From Bradyrhizobium diazoefficiens (GTDB lineage: Bacteria > Pseudomonadota > Alphaproteobacteria > Rhizobiales > Xanthobacteraceae), in the NCBI RefSeq assembly GCF_016616885.1, contig NZ_CP067102.1, positions 1,144,501-1,208,500 on the forward strand: 64,000 bases of DNA, read 5' to 3'. Shown here one piece after another: positions 36,469-45,984 of the stretch (positions within the stretch are counted from its first letter, which is position 1; every line of letters begins with the position of its first letter). Below the pieces are notes generated by a model that was not told where the DNA came from, ran no database searches, and saw nothing but the letters and a program-made list of their open reading frames with translations. Position numbers and translations under genes: made by a program.

Positions 36469-36929
36469 GCACGCTTCCCAACGTCACGATCTATACCGAC
36501 GGCGCCTGCTCGGGAAATCCCGGGCCAGGCGGCTGGGGCGCGATCCTGAAGTTCGGCGACAAGGAAAAAGAGCTGAACGGCGGCCAGCCGCACACCACCA
36601 ACAACCAGATGGAATTGATGGCGGCGATCTCGGCGCTCGAAGCGCTGAAGAAGCCGTGCACGGTCGATCTCTACACCGACAGCCAATATGTCCGGCAGGG
36701 CATCACCGGTTGGATCCACGGCTGGAAGCGCAACGGCTGGCGCACCGCCGACAAGAAGCCGGTCAAAAACGTCGAGCTATGGCAGCGCCTCGATGCCGCG
36801 CTGAAGGCGCATGAGGTGCGCTGGCACTGGGTGAAAGGCCACGCCGGGCATCCTGAGAATGAGCGGGCGGATCAGCTTGCGCGGGATGGGATTGTGAAGG
36901 CGCGGTTGCAGCAGCGGGTGGGGGAGTAG
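36465..36929 (+). CDS. rnhA: Ribonuclease HI
   Basis: 154 residues from a GTG overlapping the thrB stop (GTGA). All catalytic carboxylates are present: [36 protein letters not shown] and [11 protein letters not shown], with the His loop in [12 protein letters not shown]. It cleaves the RNA strand of RNA-DNA hybrids in the cytoplasm. The overlap with thrB decides the start; frames further upstream have no other support. Confidence 0.96.
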   Translation: MSTLPNVTIYTDGACSGNPGPGGWGAILKFGDKEKELNGGQPHTTNNQMELMAAISALEALKKPCTVDLYTDSQYVRQGITGWIHGWKRNGWRTADKKPVKNVELWQRLDAALKAHEVRWHWVKGHAGHPENERADQLARDGIVKARLQQRVGE

Positions 36930-36954
36930 GCGCGCGGTCGGCGCTCCACTCTCA

Positions 36955-37079
36955 ACTGTCATCGTCCGCGAAGGCGGGCGATCCAGTACGCCGCGGCAGT
37001 TGTGATGAATCTCGACGCCTCTGGAATACTGGATGCCCCGCTCCAGTGCGCAATTGCGCACAAGGCGGGGCATGACAGT
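36955..37079. repeat. Composite inverted repeat with GTGCGCAATTGCGCAC core
   Basis: Outer arms ACTGTCAT (36955-36962) and ATGACAGT (37072-37079) are inverted, with a second pair ATCCAGTA/TACTGGAT inside and the perfect 16-bp palindrome GTGCGCAATTGCGCAC at 37046-37061. The same palindrome lies in the element at 26847-27000. It sits between rnhA and the peroxiredoxin gene. Confidence 0.75.
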
Positions 37080-37122
37080 GTCATTTGTCGCTGAAAGCCG
37101 TGATGGCCTGACAGCTGCAGCC

Positions 37123-37608
37123 TTACAGCTGCCCCAGCAGCGTATCGCCGCCTGATACCTCGACCTTGCCGGGCATCGCCTCCAAGTTCAGCTTCTTGAC
37201 CACGCCGTCTTCGACCAGCATCGAATAGCGCTTGGAGCGGATGCCGAGGCCGTTGCCGGAGGCGTCCAGCTCCATGCCGATCGCCTTGGCGAAGTCGGCA
37301 TTGCCGTCGGCCAGGAAGATCGCCTCGTCGCGCTGGTCGGTATCGCGCTTCCAGGCGTTCATGACGAAAGCGTCGTTGACGGAGACGATCGCGATGGTGT
37401 CGACGCCCTTGTCCTTCATGGCATAGGCGTTGAGGAAGATGCTCGGCAGATGCATCTTGTGGCAGGTGCCGGTGTAGGCGCCGGGCACCGCGAACAGCGC
37501 CACCTTCTTGCCCTTGAAGATATCGTCGGTGGTCTTCACCTGCGGGCCTTCCGCCGTCATCACGCGGAATTTCGCCTCGGGCAGCTTGTCGCCAGTCTGG
37601 ATCGCCAT
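37123..37608 (-). CDS. Peroxiredoxin, Prx5 family
   Basis: 161 residues starting MAIQTGDKLPEAKFRVM (GGGAG before the ATG). The peroxidatic cysteine is Cys49 in PGAYTGTCHKMHLPSI, the Prx5 signature. The conserved W/N region (VNDAFVMNAWKRD) and GMELDASGNGLGIRSKRYSMLVEDG are also typical. It reduces peroxides using a thioredoxin- or glutathione-type partner. The DUF924 gene lies just upstream on the same strand and may be co-transcribed. Confidence 0.93.
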   Translation of the reverse strand: MAIQTGDKLPEAKFRVMTAEGPQVKTTDDIFKGKKVALFAVPGAYTGTCHKMHLPSIFLNAYAMKDKGVDTIAIVSVNDAFVMNAWKRDTDQRDEAIFLADGNADFAKAIGMELDASGNGLGIRSKRYSMLVEDGVVKKLNLEAMPGKVEVSGGDTLLGQL

Positions 37609-37716
37609 CGTCAGTCTCCCTGAAAATCGGTAGGGCTTTTTAGACCGTGGCGCGGGCCTGCACAATATTGCGGGCGAGGGAAGCTGAGGGGCCGGCGCCT
37701 CTTCACCGTTATGTCA

Positions 37717-38294
37717 TCAGCCGGCAAAACCGCCGCCGTCGAGGAAAGCCCGCTCCTCCGCGGTGGTGTCGCGGCCGAGCAGGTGGTTGCGGTGGGGGAA
37801 GCGCTCGTCGCGGCTGCTGGCGCAGTATCCAGAAGAGGAATGATATCAGCATGCTCCCGGGCGTATTTCAGGTTTTCGGCATTGGCGGTATTTTCAAACA
37901 GCGCCACGCAATGCAACTGATCGGACAGATGCTCGGAATGCATGAAGGGCATGTAGAGGAATTCGAGCAGGAGGGGATCGATCCTGCGGTCCGTGCCTCT
38001 TTCGATGGCGCGGCGGGCGACCTCGCGCGCCAGCGCGTCGCTGGCGAAGGCTTCCGGCGTGCCGCGGAACATGTTGCGGGGAAACTGGTCGAGCACGATA
38101 ACGAGCGCGAGCGCGCCGTCGTCGCTGCCTTCCCACGAGGCCAGTTCGTCTGCGGCGGCATTCTGCCAGAGCGGAAGAAAGCGGCGGCGGACCTCCGCGT
38201 CGAAAGCATCGCTGTGCTTGTACCAGCGCTCGCGACCCGCTTCGCGCCAGAAGGCGAGAATGCCGGCCGGCGTCATGTTGCCGATGTCAGCCAT
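37717..38294 (-). pseudogene. DUF924 family protein, frameshifted
   Basis: The first 150 residues (MADIGNMTPAGILAFWREAG through SDQLHCVALFENTANAENLKYAREHADII) match the DUF924 family. After ADII the frame runs into a meaningless low-complexity tail. In the next frame of the same strand the expected family ending appears (DERFPHRNHLLGRDTTAEER, then AFLDGGGFAG and a stop at 37717-37719). A single indel near 37825-37850 therefore explains the sequence: either a real pseudogene or a base-calling error in one nucleotide. The family is of unknown function, TPR-like helical, usually about 185 residues. If unshifted it would end at 37717. Confidence 0.75.
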
Positions 38295-38311
38295 GAACCA
38301 GAGAGGCGGCC

Positions 38312-39997
38312 TTACGCTGCCTCAGCCTTCTTCTCGTCGCGCAGCTCGCGGCGCAGGATCTTGCCGACATTGGTCTTGGGCAGATCGGCACGGAATTCGA
38401 TCTGCTTGGGCACCTTGTAGCCGGTGAGCTGCTCGCGGCAGAACTTGATGACGTCCTCCGCCGTGAGGTTCGGGTCCTTCTTCACGATGAAAGCCTTCAC
38501 CGCTTCGCCGGACCCGCTGTCGGGAACGCCGATCACCGCGCATTCGAGCACGCCCGGATGGCTCGCGATCACCTCCTCGATCTCGTTCGGATAGACGTTG
38601 AAGCCGGAGACCAGGATCATGTCCTTCTTGCGATCCACGATCTTGGTGTAGCCCTTCTCGTCCATCACGCCGATGTCGCCGGTGCGGAAATAGCCGTCCG
38701 CGGTCATGACCTTCGCGGTCTCCTCCGGCCTGTTCCAGTAGCCCGACATCACCTGCGGACCCTTGGCGCAGATCTCGCCGGGCTGGCCGAGCGGGACCTC
38801 GTTGCCGTCGTCGTCGCGGATCGAGATCCAGGTCGAGGGCACGGGGATGCCGATCGTGCCGTTGAACTCGGAATTGGTCGCAGTGTTGCAAGTCAGCGTC
38901 GGCGCCGTTTCCGACAGGCCATAGCCCTCCGCGATCGAGCACCCGGTGATCGCCTTCCACTGCTCGGCCACCGGTCGCTGCACCGCCATGCCGCCGCCGT
39001 TCGAGATCTTCAGCTTGGAGAAATCGAGCTTCTTGAAATCGGGGTGGTGCATCAGGCCGTTGTAGAGCGTGTTCACCGCCGGGAAGCTGTTGACCTGGTA
39101 TTTTGCCAGCTCCTTGACGAAGCCCGCGATGTCACGCGGGTTGGGGATCAAGAGATTGCAGCCGCCGGCGCGCACCGCGAGCAGGTAGCAGGCCGTCAGT
39201 GCGAAGATGTGATAGAGCGGCAGCGCGCAGACGATCATGAGCTGATCGACATGGGGCGGCGAGGCCAGCGCCGGCTGCAGCCAAGAGTCGTTCTGCAGCA
39301 CGTTGGCGACGATGTTGCGGTGAAGCAGCGTAGCGCCCTTGGAGACGCCAGTGGTGCCGCCGGTATATTGCAGGAAGGCGACGTCGCCGGGCGACAGCTT
39401 TGGCTTGTTGAAGGTCTGGCCACGGCCGGCCGCAAGCGCGTCGTTGAACGAGACCGCGCCTGGCAGCGACCAGGCCGGCACCATCTTCTTGACGCGCCGG
39501 ACGACGAGATTGACGATTACGCCCTTGAAGCCGAGCAGATCGCCCATGCTGGCGACGATGATGTGCTTGACCGGCGTCTTGGCGATCACCTGCTCGACGG
39601 TATGGGCAAAGTTCTCCAGCACGATCACGGCTTCGGCGCCGGAATCCTTGAGCTGATGCTCGAGCTCGCGTGGGGTGTAGAGCGGGTTGACGTTGACCAC
39701 GGCGAAGCCGGCGCGCAGCACGGCGGCGGTGGCAACGGGATATTGCAGCACGTTCGGCATCATGATCGCGACGCGCGCGCCGCGCTGCAGGCCGCGTCCC
39801 TGCAGGTAAGCAGCGAGCGCCAGCGACATCTGGTCGAGGTCGCGATAGCTGATCGCCTTGTCCATGCAGATGAACGCCTTGCGATCGGCGAACTTCGCAA
39901 AACTCTCCTCGAGGAGGTCGACCAGCGATGCGTATTGCGTCGGCTCGATATCAGCGGGCACGCCGGGCGGATATTGCTTGAGCCAGATGCGCTCCAT
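38312..39997 (-). CDS. fadD: Long-chain fatty-acid-CoA ligase
   Basis: 561 residues from the ATG at 39997 (GAGGGGAG upstream). Motifs are YTGGTTGVSKGATLLHRN (phosphate loop), GYGLSETAPTL, the fatty-acid linker GYFRTGDIGVMDEKGYTKIVDRKKD and the catalytic Lys in KTNVGKILRRELRDEKK. The length and the N-terminus ERIWLKQYPPGVPADI match bacterial FadD. It activates long-chain fatty acids to acyl-CoA at the inner membrane for beta-oxidation or lipid synthesis. Monocistronic in this window, with 195 bp to the upstream carboxypeptidase gene. Confidence 0.94.
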   Translation of the reverse strand: MERIWLKQYPPGVPADIEPTQYASLVDLLEESFAKFADRKAFICMDKAISYRDLDQMSLALAAYLQGRGLQRGARVAIMMPNVLQYPVATAAVLRAGFAVVNVNPLYTPRELEHQLKDSGAEAVIVLENFAHTVEQVIAKTPVKHIIVASMGDLLGFKGVIVNLVVRRVKKMVPAWSLPGAVSFNDALAAGRGQTFNKPKLSPGDVAFLQYTGGTTGVSKGATLLHRNIVANVLQNDSWLQPALASPPHVDQLMIVCALPLYHIFALTACYLLAVRAGGCNLLIPNPRDIAGFVKELAKYQVNSFPAVNTLYNGLMHHPDFKKLDFSKLKISNGGGMAVQRPVAEQWKAITGCSIAEGYGLSETAPTLTCNTATNSEFNGTIGIPVPSTWISIRDDDGNEVPLGQPGEICAKGPQVMSGYWNRPEETAKVMTADGYFRTGDIGVMDEKGYTKIVDRKKDMILVSGFNVYPNEIEEVIASHPGVLECAVIGVPDSGSGEAVKAFIVKKDPNLTAEDVIKFCREQLTGYKVPKQIEFRADLPKTNVGKILRRELRDEKKAEAA

Positions 39998-40192
39998 GGA
40001 AACTCCCCTCTCTTGCACCAGAGCCCGTTGTGTCTCGGGCTTGCCTCGTTGCCGGCAGTATCGAGCCTGCCGGAACGGCTGGCAAGCGGTCGAGGCTTAG
40101 GGCAAAGGCCGAAAAGTGGCTACTGGAATCGTCGCAAATCGCTGCCGCAGGTGCGAAGTGCGGGCGTAGCCTGGCGGGCCTGGAGCGTTAAT

Positions 40193-41689
40193 CTAGCTGT
40201 TGTTGGGCGCGGGTTTCGGCTTGGTGGCAGCCTTGGGCTTGGCCGGCTTGGCCGCCTGATCGCCACTCGCCGCTGGCTTCTCCGCAGGCTTGGCCGCTGC
40301 CTCAGGCTTGGCCGCGGCGTGCTTGCTCGCCGCCGACTTGGCCGCGCTCTTGGTGTCACTCTTGGTGTTACTCTTGGCCGTCGCGTCTGGCTTGGTGGCC
40401 GACGGTTTCACCGCGGCCGTCTTGGCATCAGTCTTGGCGTCAGTCTTTGCGTCGGTCTTGGCATCACTGCCGGCGTCGGGCTTCTTGGCGATACGCGACT
40501 TCTTGCCACGCGCCTTCGGCGGGTTCTGCTGGTCGGAGTCGGCTGCGACCGCCGCGACCAGGGCAGCGCCGGTGCGGGTCGGGCCGGTGTAGACCACGAC
40601 GGGCTCTGCAGCCGCGGGCGCCGAGGCCATCAGCTCGGACGCCTTCATCAGCGGCGGCTGGAGGCCTGCGGTAAAGAACGTCACCTGGGCCTCGCCGCCG
40701 GTGGCAGAACCGCTCGTGCCGCCGCCATTGGTCGCGATCAGCGCATCGTCGTCGTCGCTGGCCGGCCGCTTGCGGTGACCGCCGCACATCTCCTCGCGCA
40801 AGTTCGGCGGCGAGGCGTCGACCGGCACGAGGTTCTCGACGGTGCCGAGCGAAGGCCGGAGCCACGACAGATTATCCTGGCTGAAGCCGCGCTCGAGCAG
40901 CTGTGCCGCCTTCACCGCGCGCGCGGTGCCGGAATTGGCGCCAAGCACCACCGCGATCAGGCGGCGGCCGTTGCGCGTGGCGGAGGCCACGAGGTTGTAG
41001 CCGGAGGCGCAGATGAAACCGGTCTTGAAACCGTCGGCGCCGGGATAGCGGCCAATCAGCTTGTTGAAATTACCGGTGACGCGCTTGCCGAAGCGGATCG
41101 CCGGAATGTGCACGAAGTATTCGTATTCCGGCAGGTCGCGCAGGAACGAGCGCGCGAGAATGCCGAGGTCGCGCGCCGAGGTGACGTGTCCGTCCGCAGG
41201 CAGACCGTTCGGATTGACGTAGTTCGTCTGCGTCATGCCGAGCTTCTTCGCGGTGTCGTTCATCATCACGGAGAAGCCGTCGACCGAGCCGCCGATGCCT
41301 TCGGCCAGCACCACGGCCATGTCGTTCGCCGACTTGACCATCATCATCTTCAGCGCGTTGTCGACGGTGAGCTGCGTTCCCGGACGCAGGCCCATCTTCG
41401 AGGGCGATTGCGAGGCGGCCGTCGGCGATACCGTCAGCATCGAGTCGAGCGTGATCTTGCCGTCCTTCACCGCCTTCAGCGTCACATAGGCGGTCATGAT
41501 CTTGGTGACGGAGGCCGGATACCAGGGAATGGTCGCGTTCTCGGCCTGCAGCACCTTGCCGCTGTCGGCTTCGATCAGAAGCAGCGCTTCAGCACTTGCG
41601 ACGCGCGGTGCGAGCAACGCGCCGACGGCCAGCGTCGCGGCGAACAGGTTGAACAGGGATTTGCGAAGCAGCGGGCGAAAGGCGTGCAC
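40193..41689 (-). CDS. D-alanyl-D-alanine carboxypeptidase with Lys/Ala-rich tail
   Basis: 498 residues from a GTG at 41689, beginning with a signal peptide (VHAFRPLLRKSLFNLFAATL, cleaved after SA). The S11 peptidase domain (about residues 30-300) has the triad motifs ASVTKIM (SxxK, nucleophile Ser), KSANDMA (SxN) and DGFKTGF (KTG). It trims the terminal D-Ala of peptidoglycan pentapeptides in the periplasm. The remaining 190 residues are unusual: a Pro/Ala/Ser linker and then a histone H1-like tail with four tandem DAKT units and many AAK/KPA motifs. This tail might bind cell-wall polymers or nucleic acid; unknown. Confidence 0.9.
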   Translation of the reverse strand: MHAFRPLLRKSLFNLFAATLAVGALLAPRVASAEALLLIEADSGKVLQAENATIPWYPASVTKIMTAYVTLKAVKDGKITLDSMLTVSPTAASQSPSKMGLRPGTQLTVDNALKMMMVKSANDMAVVLAEGIGGSVDGFSVMMNDTAKKLGMTQTNYVNPNGLPADGHVTSARDLGILARSFLRDLPEYEYFVHIPAIRFGKRVTGNFNKLIGRYPGADGFKTGFICASGYNLVASATRNGRRLIAVVLGANSGTARAVKAAQLLERGFSQDNLSWLRPSLGTVENLVPVDASPPNLREEMCGGHRKRPASDDDDALIATNGGGTSGSATGGEAQVTFFTAGLQPPLMKASELMASAPAAAEPVVVYTGPTRTGAALVAAVAADSDQQNPPKARGKKSRIAKKPDAGSDAKTDAKTDAKTDAKTAAVKPSATKPDATAKSNTKSDTKSAAKSAASKHAAAKPEAAAKPAEKPAASGDQAAKPAKPKAATKPKPAPNNS

Positions 41690-41875
41690 TATCCGATTCC
41701 GGTCCTTGGAGATCCGCCGGTTCCGGACGGTTCTCGTGATCTGATGTTCGGTTTTGAAATCCAGCGCCGCTCGCGGCAGCGCAAACCTATACCGGCTCGT
41801 GCGTCGAGAATAGGGGTTTCCGCTGCGTATTCCGCAATGAAATAGGCTGAATTTCGACGGTGCCACGGGGACTTG

Positions 41876-43684
41876 TTAAGGGGATTTGGCGGCAGAGGCC
41901 GCGGCCTCGGCGCCACTCGCACTGGCCCGCACATTCGCCTGTGCCCGCTCCTGCACCATGAACTGGGCCCTGGCGAGCTCGGCAAAATGGCCGCCTTTGG
42001 CTACGAGTTCATCGAAAGTTCCGCTTTCGATCACCCGTCCGTTCTCGAACACCAGGATCCGTGTCGCATTGCGGATGGTGGAGAGGCGGTGGGCGATCAC
42101 GAAGGTGGTGCGGCCCTTCATCACTTCATCGAGAGCAGCGTTCACCTTGGCCTCGGTGAGGGCATCGAGCGCGCTGGTCGCTTCGTCCAGGATCAGGATC
42201 GGCGGGTCCTTCAAGAGCGCACGTGCGATCGACAGCCGCTGCCGTTCGCCGCCGGAGAGCATGCGGCCGCGCTCGCCGGCATTGGTCTCGAAGCCGCCGC
42301 TGCGCTCGATGAAGTCGAGCGCCTGTGCGCGCTCGGCGGCCTTGCGCATCTCGGCCTCGGTCGCGTCAGGCTTGCCGACGCGCAAATTCTCCGCGATCGA
42401 GCGGTTGAACAAGAGCGCTTCCTGGAACACGACGCCGATGTTTCGCCGCAGCGATGTCAGCGTGACGCCGCGCGCGTCCATGCCGTCGATCTTGATGAAG
42501 CCGGATTGCGGATCGAAGGCGCGATGCAGCAGCGCAATCGCGGTCGACTTGCCGGCGCCGGTTGGGCCGACCAGCGCGATGGTCTGGCCGGGCAGCGCGG
42601 TGAAGGAGAGATCCTCGATCGCCGGCCGTTTGCCATCGTAGGAGAAGGTGACCTCGTTGAACTCGACGAGGCCGGAGAGCCGGCCGGCATCGATCGCATC
42701 CGGCCGGTCGTGCACTGCAGGCACCGCGTCGAGCACGTTGAAGAACTCACGCAGGCGCGGCGCTTCCATGAACACGTTGTTGATGAAGCTCACGACCTGC
42801 TCGAGCTTCTGGATCAGCAGCGTTGCGAAGCTCACGAACATCACGATCTCGCCGACTGAGGTCAGGCCCTGGTCATGCAGCGCGATGCCGAGCGTGAAGA
42901 TCGCGAGCACGGTGATGGTGGTCGAAGCGCGCGTGATCACGGTGACGAGCGCCCACCATGACAGCACCGGCATCTGCGCCGCGAGCAGCTGGTCGGCGAC
43001 GGAGCGCAAGCCCTGCACCTCGGATTCGACGCGTACGAAGCTCTGCACGAGCGCGACGTTGCCGAGCGCGTCGGAGGCGCGCGCGGAGAGCTCGCTGTAT
43101 TGCTCCTCGACCGCCATCTGCATCCCGAAGGTCCTGCGCACGACGAAGGTCGTCAGCGCGGTGAAGACGATGCAGAGCACGAACAGCAGGATCGCAAGCC
43201 GCCAGTTCAGGTACAGCGACAGCGGCAGCAGCACTACCACCGACAGGATCGCGGCAAAGTGCTCGCGGAAGAAGCCGAGCCAGAGCCGCCACAGCGCGTC
43301 CGTGCCGTTGAGCATCACCTTCATCAGCCGGCCCGAATGGGTGCCGGAATGGAAGGTCAGCGGCAGTTGCAGGATGTGCTCGAAATAGCTGGTCAGCACT
43401 GCCTGGCGCTGGCGGTGGGAGAGCCGGTCGGCCTGCAACGCCACGATTGCGCTGCAGGCGATGGTGAACAGCCCGAACGCCACCCACGCCATGAGGAACG
43501 GCCAGGCCGAATTCGAGCCAGCCACCGCCTTGCCGGACAGCACGTCGACGATCCTGCCGAACAGCACCGGCTCGGCGAACTGCGAGCCTGCGAGCAGAAG
43601 GTTGGCGAATGCCAGCAGCCAGCCCAGCCGCGCCTCCTTGCCGAGGAGCTCGAGAACGCGGGTGTAGAGGCGGAGGATGGGCAT
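41876..43684 (-). CDS. ndvA: ABC exporter, NdvA-like beta-glucan transporter
   Basis: 602 residues, a half-size transporter with fused permease (residues about 20-310, six helices) and ATPase (about 345-570). ATPase motifs: GPTGAGKST (Walker A), [15 protein letters not shown] (signature), [12 protein letters not shown] (Walker B). The order and the N-terminus [22 protein letters not shown] are typical of NdvA/ChvA, which exports cyclic beta-glucan to the periplasm and is needed for nodule invasion or osmoadaptation. No glucan synthase (NdvB) is next to it, so the substrate assignment rests on similarity alone. Alternative: a lipid or peptide exporter of the MsbA group. Confidence 0.85.
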   Translation of the reverse strand: MPILRLYTRVLELLGKEARLGWLLAFANLLLAGSQFAEPVLFGRIVDVLSGKAVAGSNSAWPFLMAWVAFGLFTIACSAIVALQADRLSHRQRQAVLTSYFEHILQLPLTFHSGTHSGRLMKVMLNGTDALWRLWLGFFREHFAAILSVVVLLPLSLYLNWRLAILLFVLCIVFTALTTFVVRRTFGMQMAVEEQYSELSARASDALGNVALVQSFVRVESEVQGLRSVADQLLAAQMPVLSWWALVTVITRASTTITVLAIFTLGIALHDQGLTSVGEIVMFVSFATLLIQKLEQVVSFINNVFMEAPRLREFFNVLDAVPAVHDRPDAIDAGRLSGLVEFNEVTFSYDGKRPAIEDLSFTALPGQTIALVGPTGAGKSTAIALLHRAFDPQSGFIKIDGMDARGVTLTSLRRNIGVVFQEALLFNRSIAENLRVGKPDATEAEMRKAAERAQALDFIERSGGFETNAGERGRMLSGGERQRLSIARALLKDPPILILDEATSALDALTEAKVNAALDEVMKGRTTFVIAHRLSTIRNATRILVFENGRVIESGTFDELVAKGGHFAELARAQFMVQERAQANVRASASGAEAAASAAKSP

Positions 43685-43769
43685 GCGGGCGAGCAACTCG
43701 GGCAGGTCACGGAGCCGATATTCTAAGCAGGGATTGCCCGCGAGATACAGCGGAAGCTGCCGGTTTTGC

Positions 43770-44810
43770 TCAATTGATGAGCCGGCTTTCGACCGGTGGC
43801 AGGAACCGGCCGTCGAAGATGTCGCCCGCCGCTGGACGCTTGCGGAATCTGAAATCCTCCGCGATCTGGTCGATCGAACGATCCAGGCGTGCCGGATCGA
43901 CGCCGCCGAGGCCGTTGCGGCGGACCTCGTCGGTCAGGATGTTGTCGGCGAGCACCGTGCGCAGGCGCGCGAGCTCGAGGTCGCGATCGCCGTCGTCGAT
44001 GCGGCCGGCGGCCTCGTCGGCCGCGCGTGCCGGCTCCTTCGCAGTTGCGTTGATGCCCGCAATCAGCGCGCGGACAAAACCCTTCAGTGCGTCCGGCTTC
44101 GCCATGGCGAAGGCGGGATTGGCGACGACCGCAAAACCGTAGGCCTCGCAACCATAATCGGCATAACGCAGCACGGCGAGATCGTCGGCCGGCACGCCGC
44201 GGTCGCGCAAATTCACGGCCGAGAGATAGGAGAAGCCGGCGACGGCGTCGACCTGTCCTGCCGAGAGCACCGGCTCGCGCACCGCCGCACTCATCTTGAA
44301 GAATTTGACATGCGCGACGTCGATGCCGTTCTGCCGTGCCAGCGCTGGCCACAGCCGGATCGACAGATCGGTGTCGGCCACGCCGACGGTCTTGCCGCCG
44401 AGATCGGAGACCAGATGGATGCCACGGCTCTTGCGCGCGACGATCGCATAGGGCGCGCGGTTGAACAGTACGAACACGGCCTTGACCGGCGGCGCATCGG
44501 CCTTGTCGCGAAAACGAATGAGCTCGTTGATGTCGACGAGCGCGAGCTGGCTATTGCCGGTGGCGACGCGCGCAAGTGCTTCCGGCGATCCAGCCGTGTT
44601 GTTGAAGGAGACGTTGAGGTGCTCGGCGCCGAACTTGCCGTCCTTCGCGGCCATGAAGAAGGGCGCCATGCTCGCATCGACCGGGCGGTCGAAGGTGAAG
44701 TGGATCGCCACAGACGGCGCGGCGGCCTCGCCCGCATCGACGTCGCGTGCGGCAAGCACGATCGAGAGGACCAGCAGGCAGTGAGAGACGATCGTCTTGA
44801 ATCCAACCAT
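43770..44810 (-). CDS. ABC transporter substrate-binding protein, NMT1/SsuA-like
   Basis: 346 residues from the ATG at 44810, which opens a signal peptide ([20 protein letters not shown], cut after VDA); an ATG at 44864 would add 18 residues. The NMT1/THI5-like fold is indicated by [42 protein letters not shown] and [20 protein letters not shown]. Family members bind sulfonates, nitrate, taurine or thiamine precursors for import. No cognate permease or ATPase is nearby (the adjoining exporter is unrelated), so this is an orphan binding protein. Substrate unknown. Confidence 0.85.
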   Translation of the reverse strand: MVGFKTIVSHCLLVLSIVLAARDVDAGEAAAPSVAIHFTFDRPVDASMAPFFMAAKDGKFGAEHLNVSFNNTAGSPEALARVATGNSQLALVDINELIRFRDKADAPPVKAVFVLFNRAPYAIVARKSRGIHLVSDLGGKTVGVADTDLSIRLWPALARQNGIDVAHVKFFKMSAAVREPVLSAGQVDAVAGFSYLSAVNLRDRGVPADDLAVLRYADYGCEAYGFAVVANPAFAMAKPDALKGFVRALIAGINATAKEPARAADEAAGRIDDGDRDLELARLRTVLADNILTDEVRRNGLGGVDPARLDRSIDQIAEDFRFRKRPAAGDIFDGRFLPPVESRLIN

Positions 44811-45037
44811 CGGTCGCGCCGGTTCCGCATTGTTGTGGTTTCGTGACGCTCGCAGCGCCGGCATACGAACACTGTCTCCGCATCAACATGAACGGCAGAT
44901 GAGCGGTGGTTGCGTCACGATCACGCAACCCCGTTCATCTTCTGTTGGGGTTGGGGAACCCAACATGGGATGCGGGTGTTTGAAACACATGAGCCTGTCT
45001 CGAGGCACCAATGAAGGTCCCAAGGAGGGTCCACGTC

Positions 45038-45415
45038 ATGTTCGACCGATTTTCTAAATTTGCCGGCCGCAAGGCTGTTCTCGCCACCGCCGCGGTGCTG
45101 GCGCTGACCACCGTCGCCCCCACCGCATCGTTCGCAGGCGGCCGCCACTGGCATGGTGGCGGCGGCGCGGCCTTTGCCGGCGCAGCCATTGCCGGCGCCA
45201 TCGGCACCGGCCTTGCGATTGCCGCGACCCGTGACGCCTACGCCTATGATGCCCCGGCCTATTACGGCGGCGGTCCGGTCTATTACGATGAGGGCCCGGT
45301 CTACTACAGTGGCCCGAGCTATTACTACAGCCATAGTCGCGAGTACCCGGGCAATGGCAGCGTCGGTCGCGACCCCTTTGCCACTTGCAGCCGAGGCGGC
45401 GCGAATTGTTGGTAA
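45038..45415 (+). CDS. Secreted Gly/Tyr-rich small protein
   Basis: 125 residues. The ATG at 45038 follows AAGGAGGG with 8-nt spacing. Signal peptide-like start (MFDRFSKFAGRKAVLATAAV, cleaved after SFA), then a Gly/His-rich stretch (GGRHWHGGGGAAFAGAAIAG) and a Tyr/Gly/Pro-rich region (YYGGGPVYYDEGPVYYSGPS) ending in a short Cys pair (FATCSRGGANCW). Many rhizobia encode such short envelope proteins; the function is unknown. A strong terminator follows. Confidence 0.75.
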   Translation: MFDRFSKFAGRKAVLATAAVLALTTVAPTASFAGGRHWHGGGGAAFAGAAIAGAIGTGLAIAATRDAYAYDAPAYYGGGPVYYDEGPVYYSGPSYYYSHSREYPGNGSVGRDPFATCSRGGANCW

Positions 45416-45432
45416 GTCGTTGACCACGAAAG

Positions 45433-45463
45433 GCCGGCGCGCTTGTCGCGCCGGCTTGATTTT
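45433..45463 (+). terminator. Intrinsic terminator
   Basis: GCCGGCGCG pairs with CGCGCCGGC (9 bp, 5-nt loop), followed by TTGATTTTT. It lies directly downstream of the secreted protein gene. Confidence 0.88.
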
Positions 45464-45522
45464 TGCTTTTATGGTCAGGTGTTAACGCCTCTCACATTGG
45501 TTTAGAGTATTTTTTCAGGACC

Positions 45523-45927
45523 ATGAGTGATTCGCTTGAGCGGCTATATCTGGCTGTGCTCGCGGCCAGGGACCTTGATCCGGCAACATCGCGCACTGCC
45601 CGGCTGTTTCAGCGTGGGCCCTCCAAAATGGCGAAGAAGCTGGCCGAAGAGGCGATCGAGGTCGTGATCGATGCGGTCAACGGCGACAGTGAGGCCGTGG
45701 TGCGGGAAAGTGCCGATCTGCTCTACAACCTCACCGTGCTCTGGGCTTCCGCCGGCGTGCGCCCCGAAGACGTCTGGCGGGAAATGTCGCGGCGTGAGGA
45801 CATGTTGGGCATTGCCGAAAAGCTGCCGAAGTCGCCGATAAAGCTGCCCAAAGTCGCGTCACCGAGCATCTCTGCCCGGCGGCCAATTGTCGCGCTCGAG
45901 GGCCGCGCGGGGCGCAAGCGGCACTAA
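45523..45927 (+). CDS. hisE: Phosphoribosyl-ATP diphosphatase family protein (HisE paralogue)
   Basis: 134 residues starting MSDSLERLYLAVLAARDLDPATSRTARLF. The PRA-PH/MazG-type signature is present: GPSKMAKKLAEEAIEVVIDAVNGD, and ESADLLYNLTVLWASAGV (Glu/Asp metal ligands). HisE hydrolyses phosphoribosyl-ATP, the second step of histidine synthesis. Here it lies outside any his operon, next to a DedA-like gene, with a basic C-terminal extension (RRPIVALEGRAGRKRH). It may be a second HisE copy or a nucleotide pyrophosphatase with another substrate. Confidence 0.85.
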   Translation: MSDSLERLYLAVLAARDLDPATSRTARLFQRGPSKMAKKLAEEAIEVVIDAVNGDSEAVVRESADLLYNLTVLWASAGVRPEDVWREMSRREDMLGIAEKLPKSPIKLPKVASPSISARRPIVALEGRAGRKRH

Positions 45928-45984
45928 AACCGTCACAAAACTGGCGATGGACAAATCCGTCCCATGGTGCTTCATCGCGGCGCC

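Noticed and set aside
40370..40470. A CRISPR-like or tandem repeat array
   Set aside because: The short repeats here are codons for DAKT units inside the carboxypeptidase tail, not spaced direct repeats with unique spacers.
38558..41845. A very long open frame on the + strand across fadD and the carboxypeptidase genes
   Set aside because: It is the complement of two well-supported genes on the minus strand, has Arg/His/Asp/Gly-rich composition typical of GC-rich antisense frames, and shows no domain.
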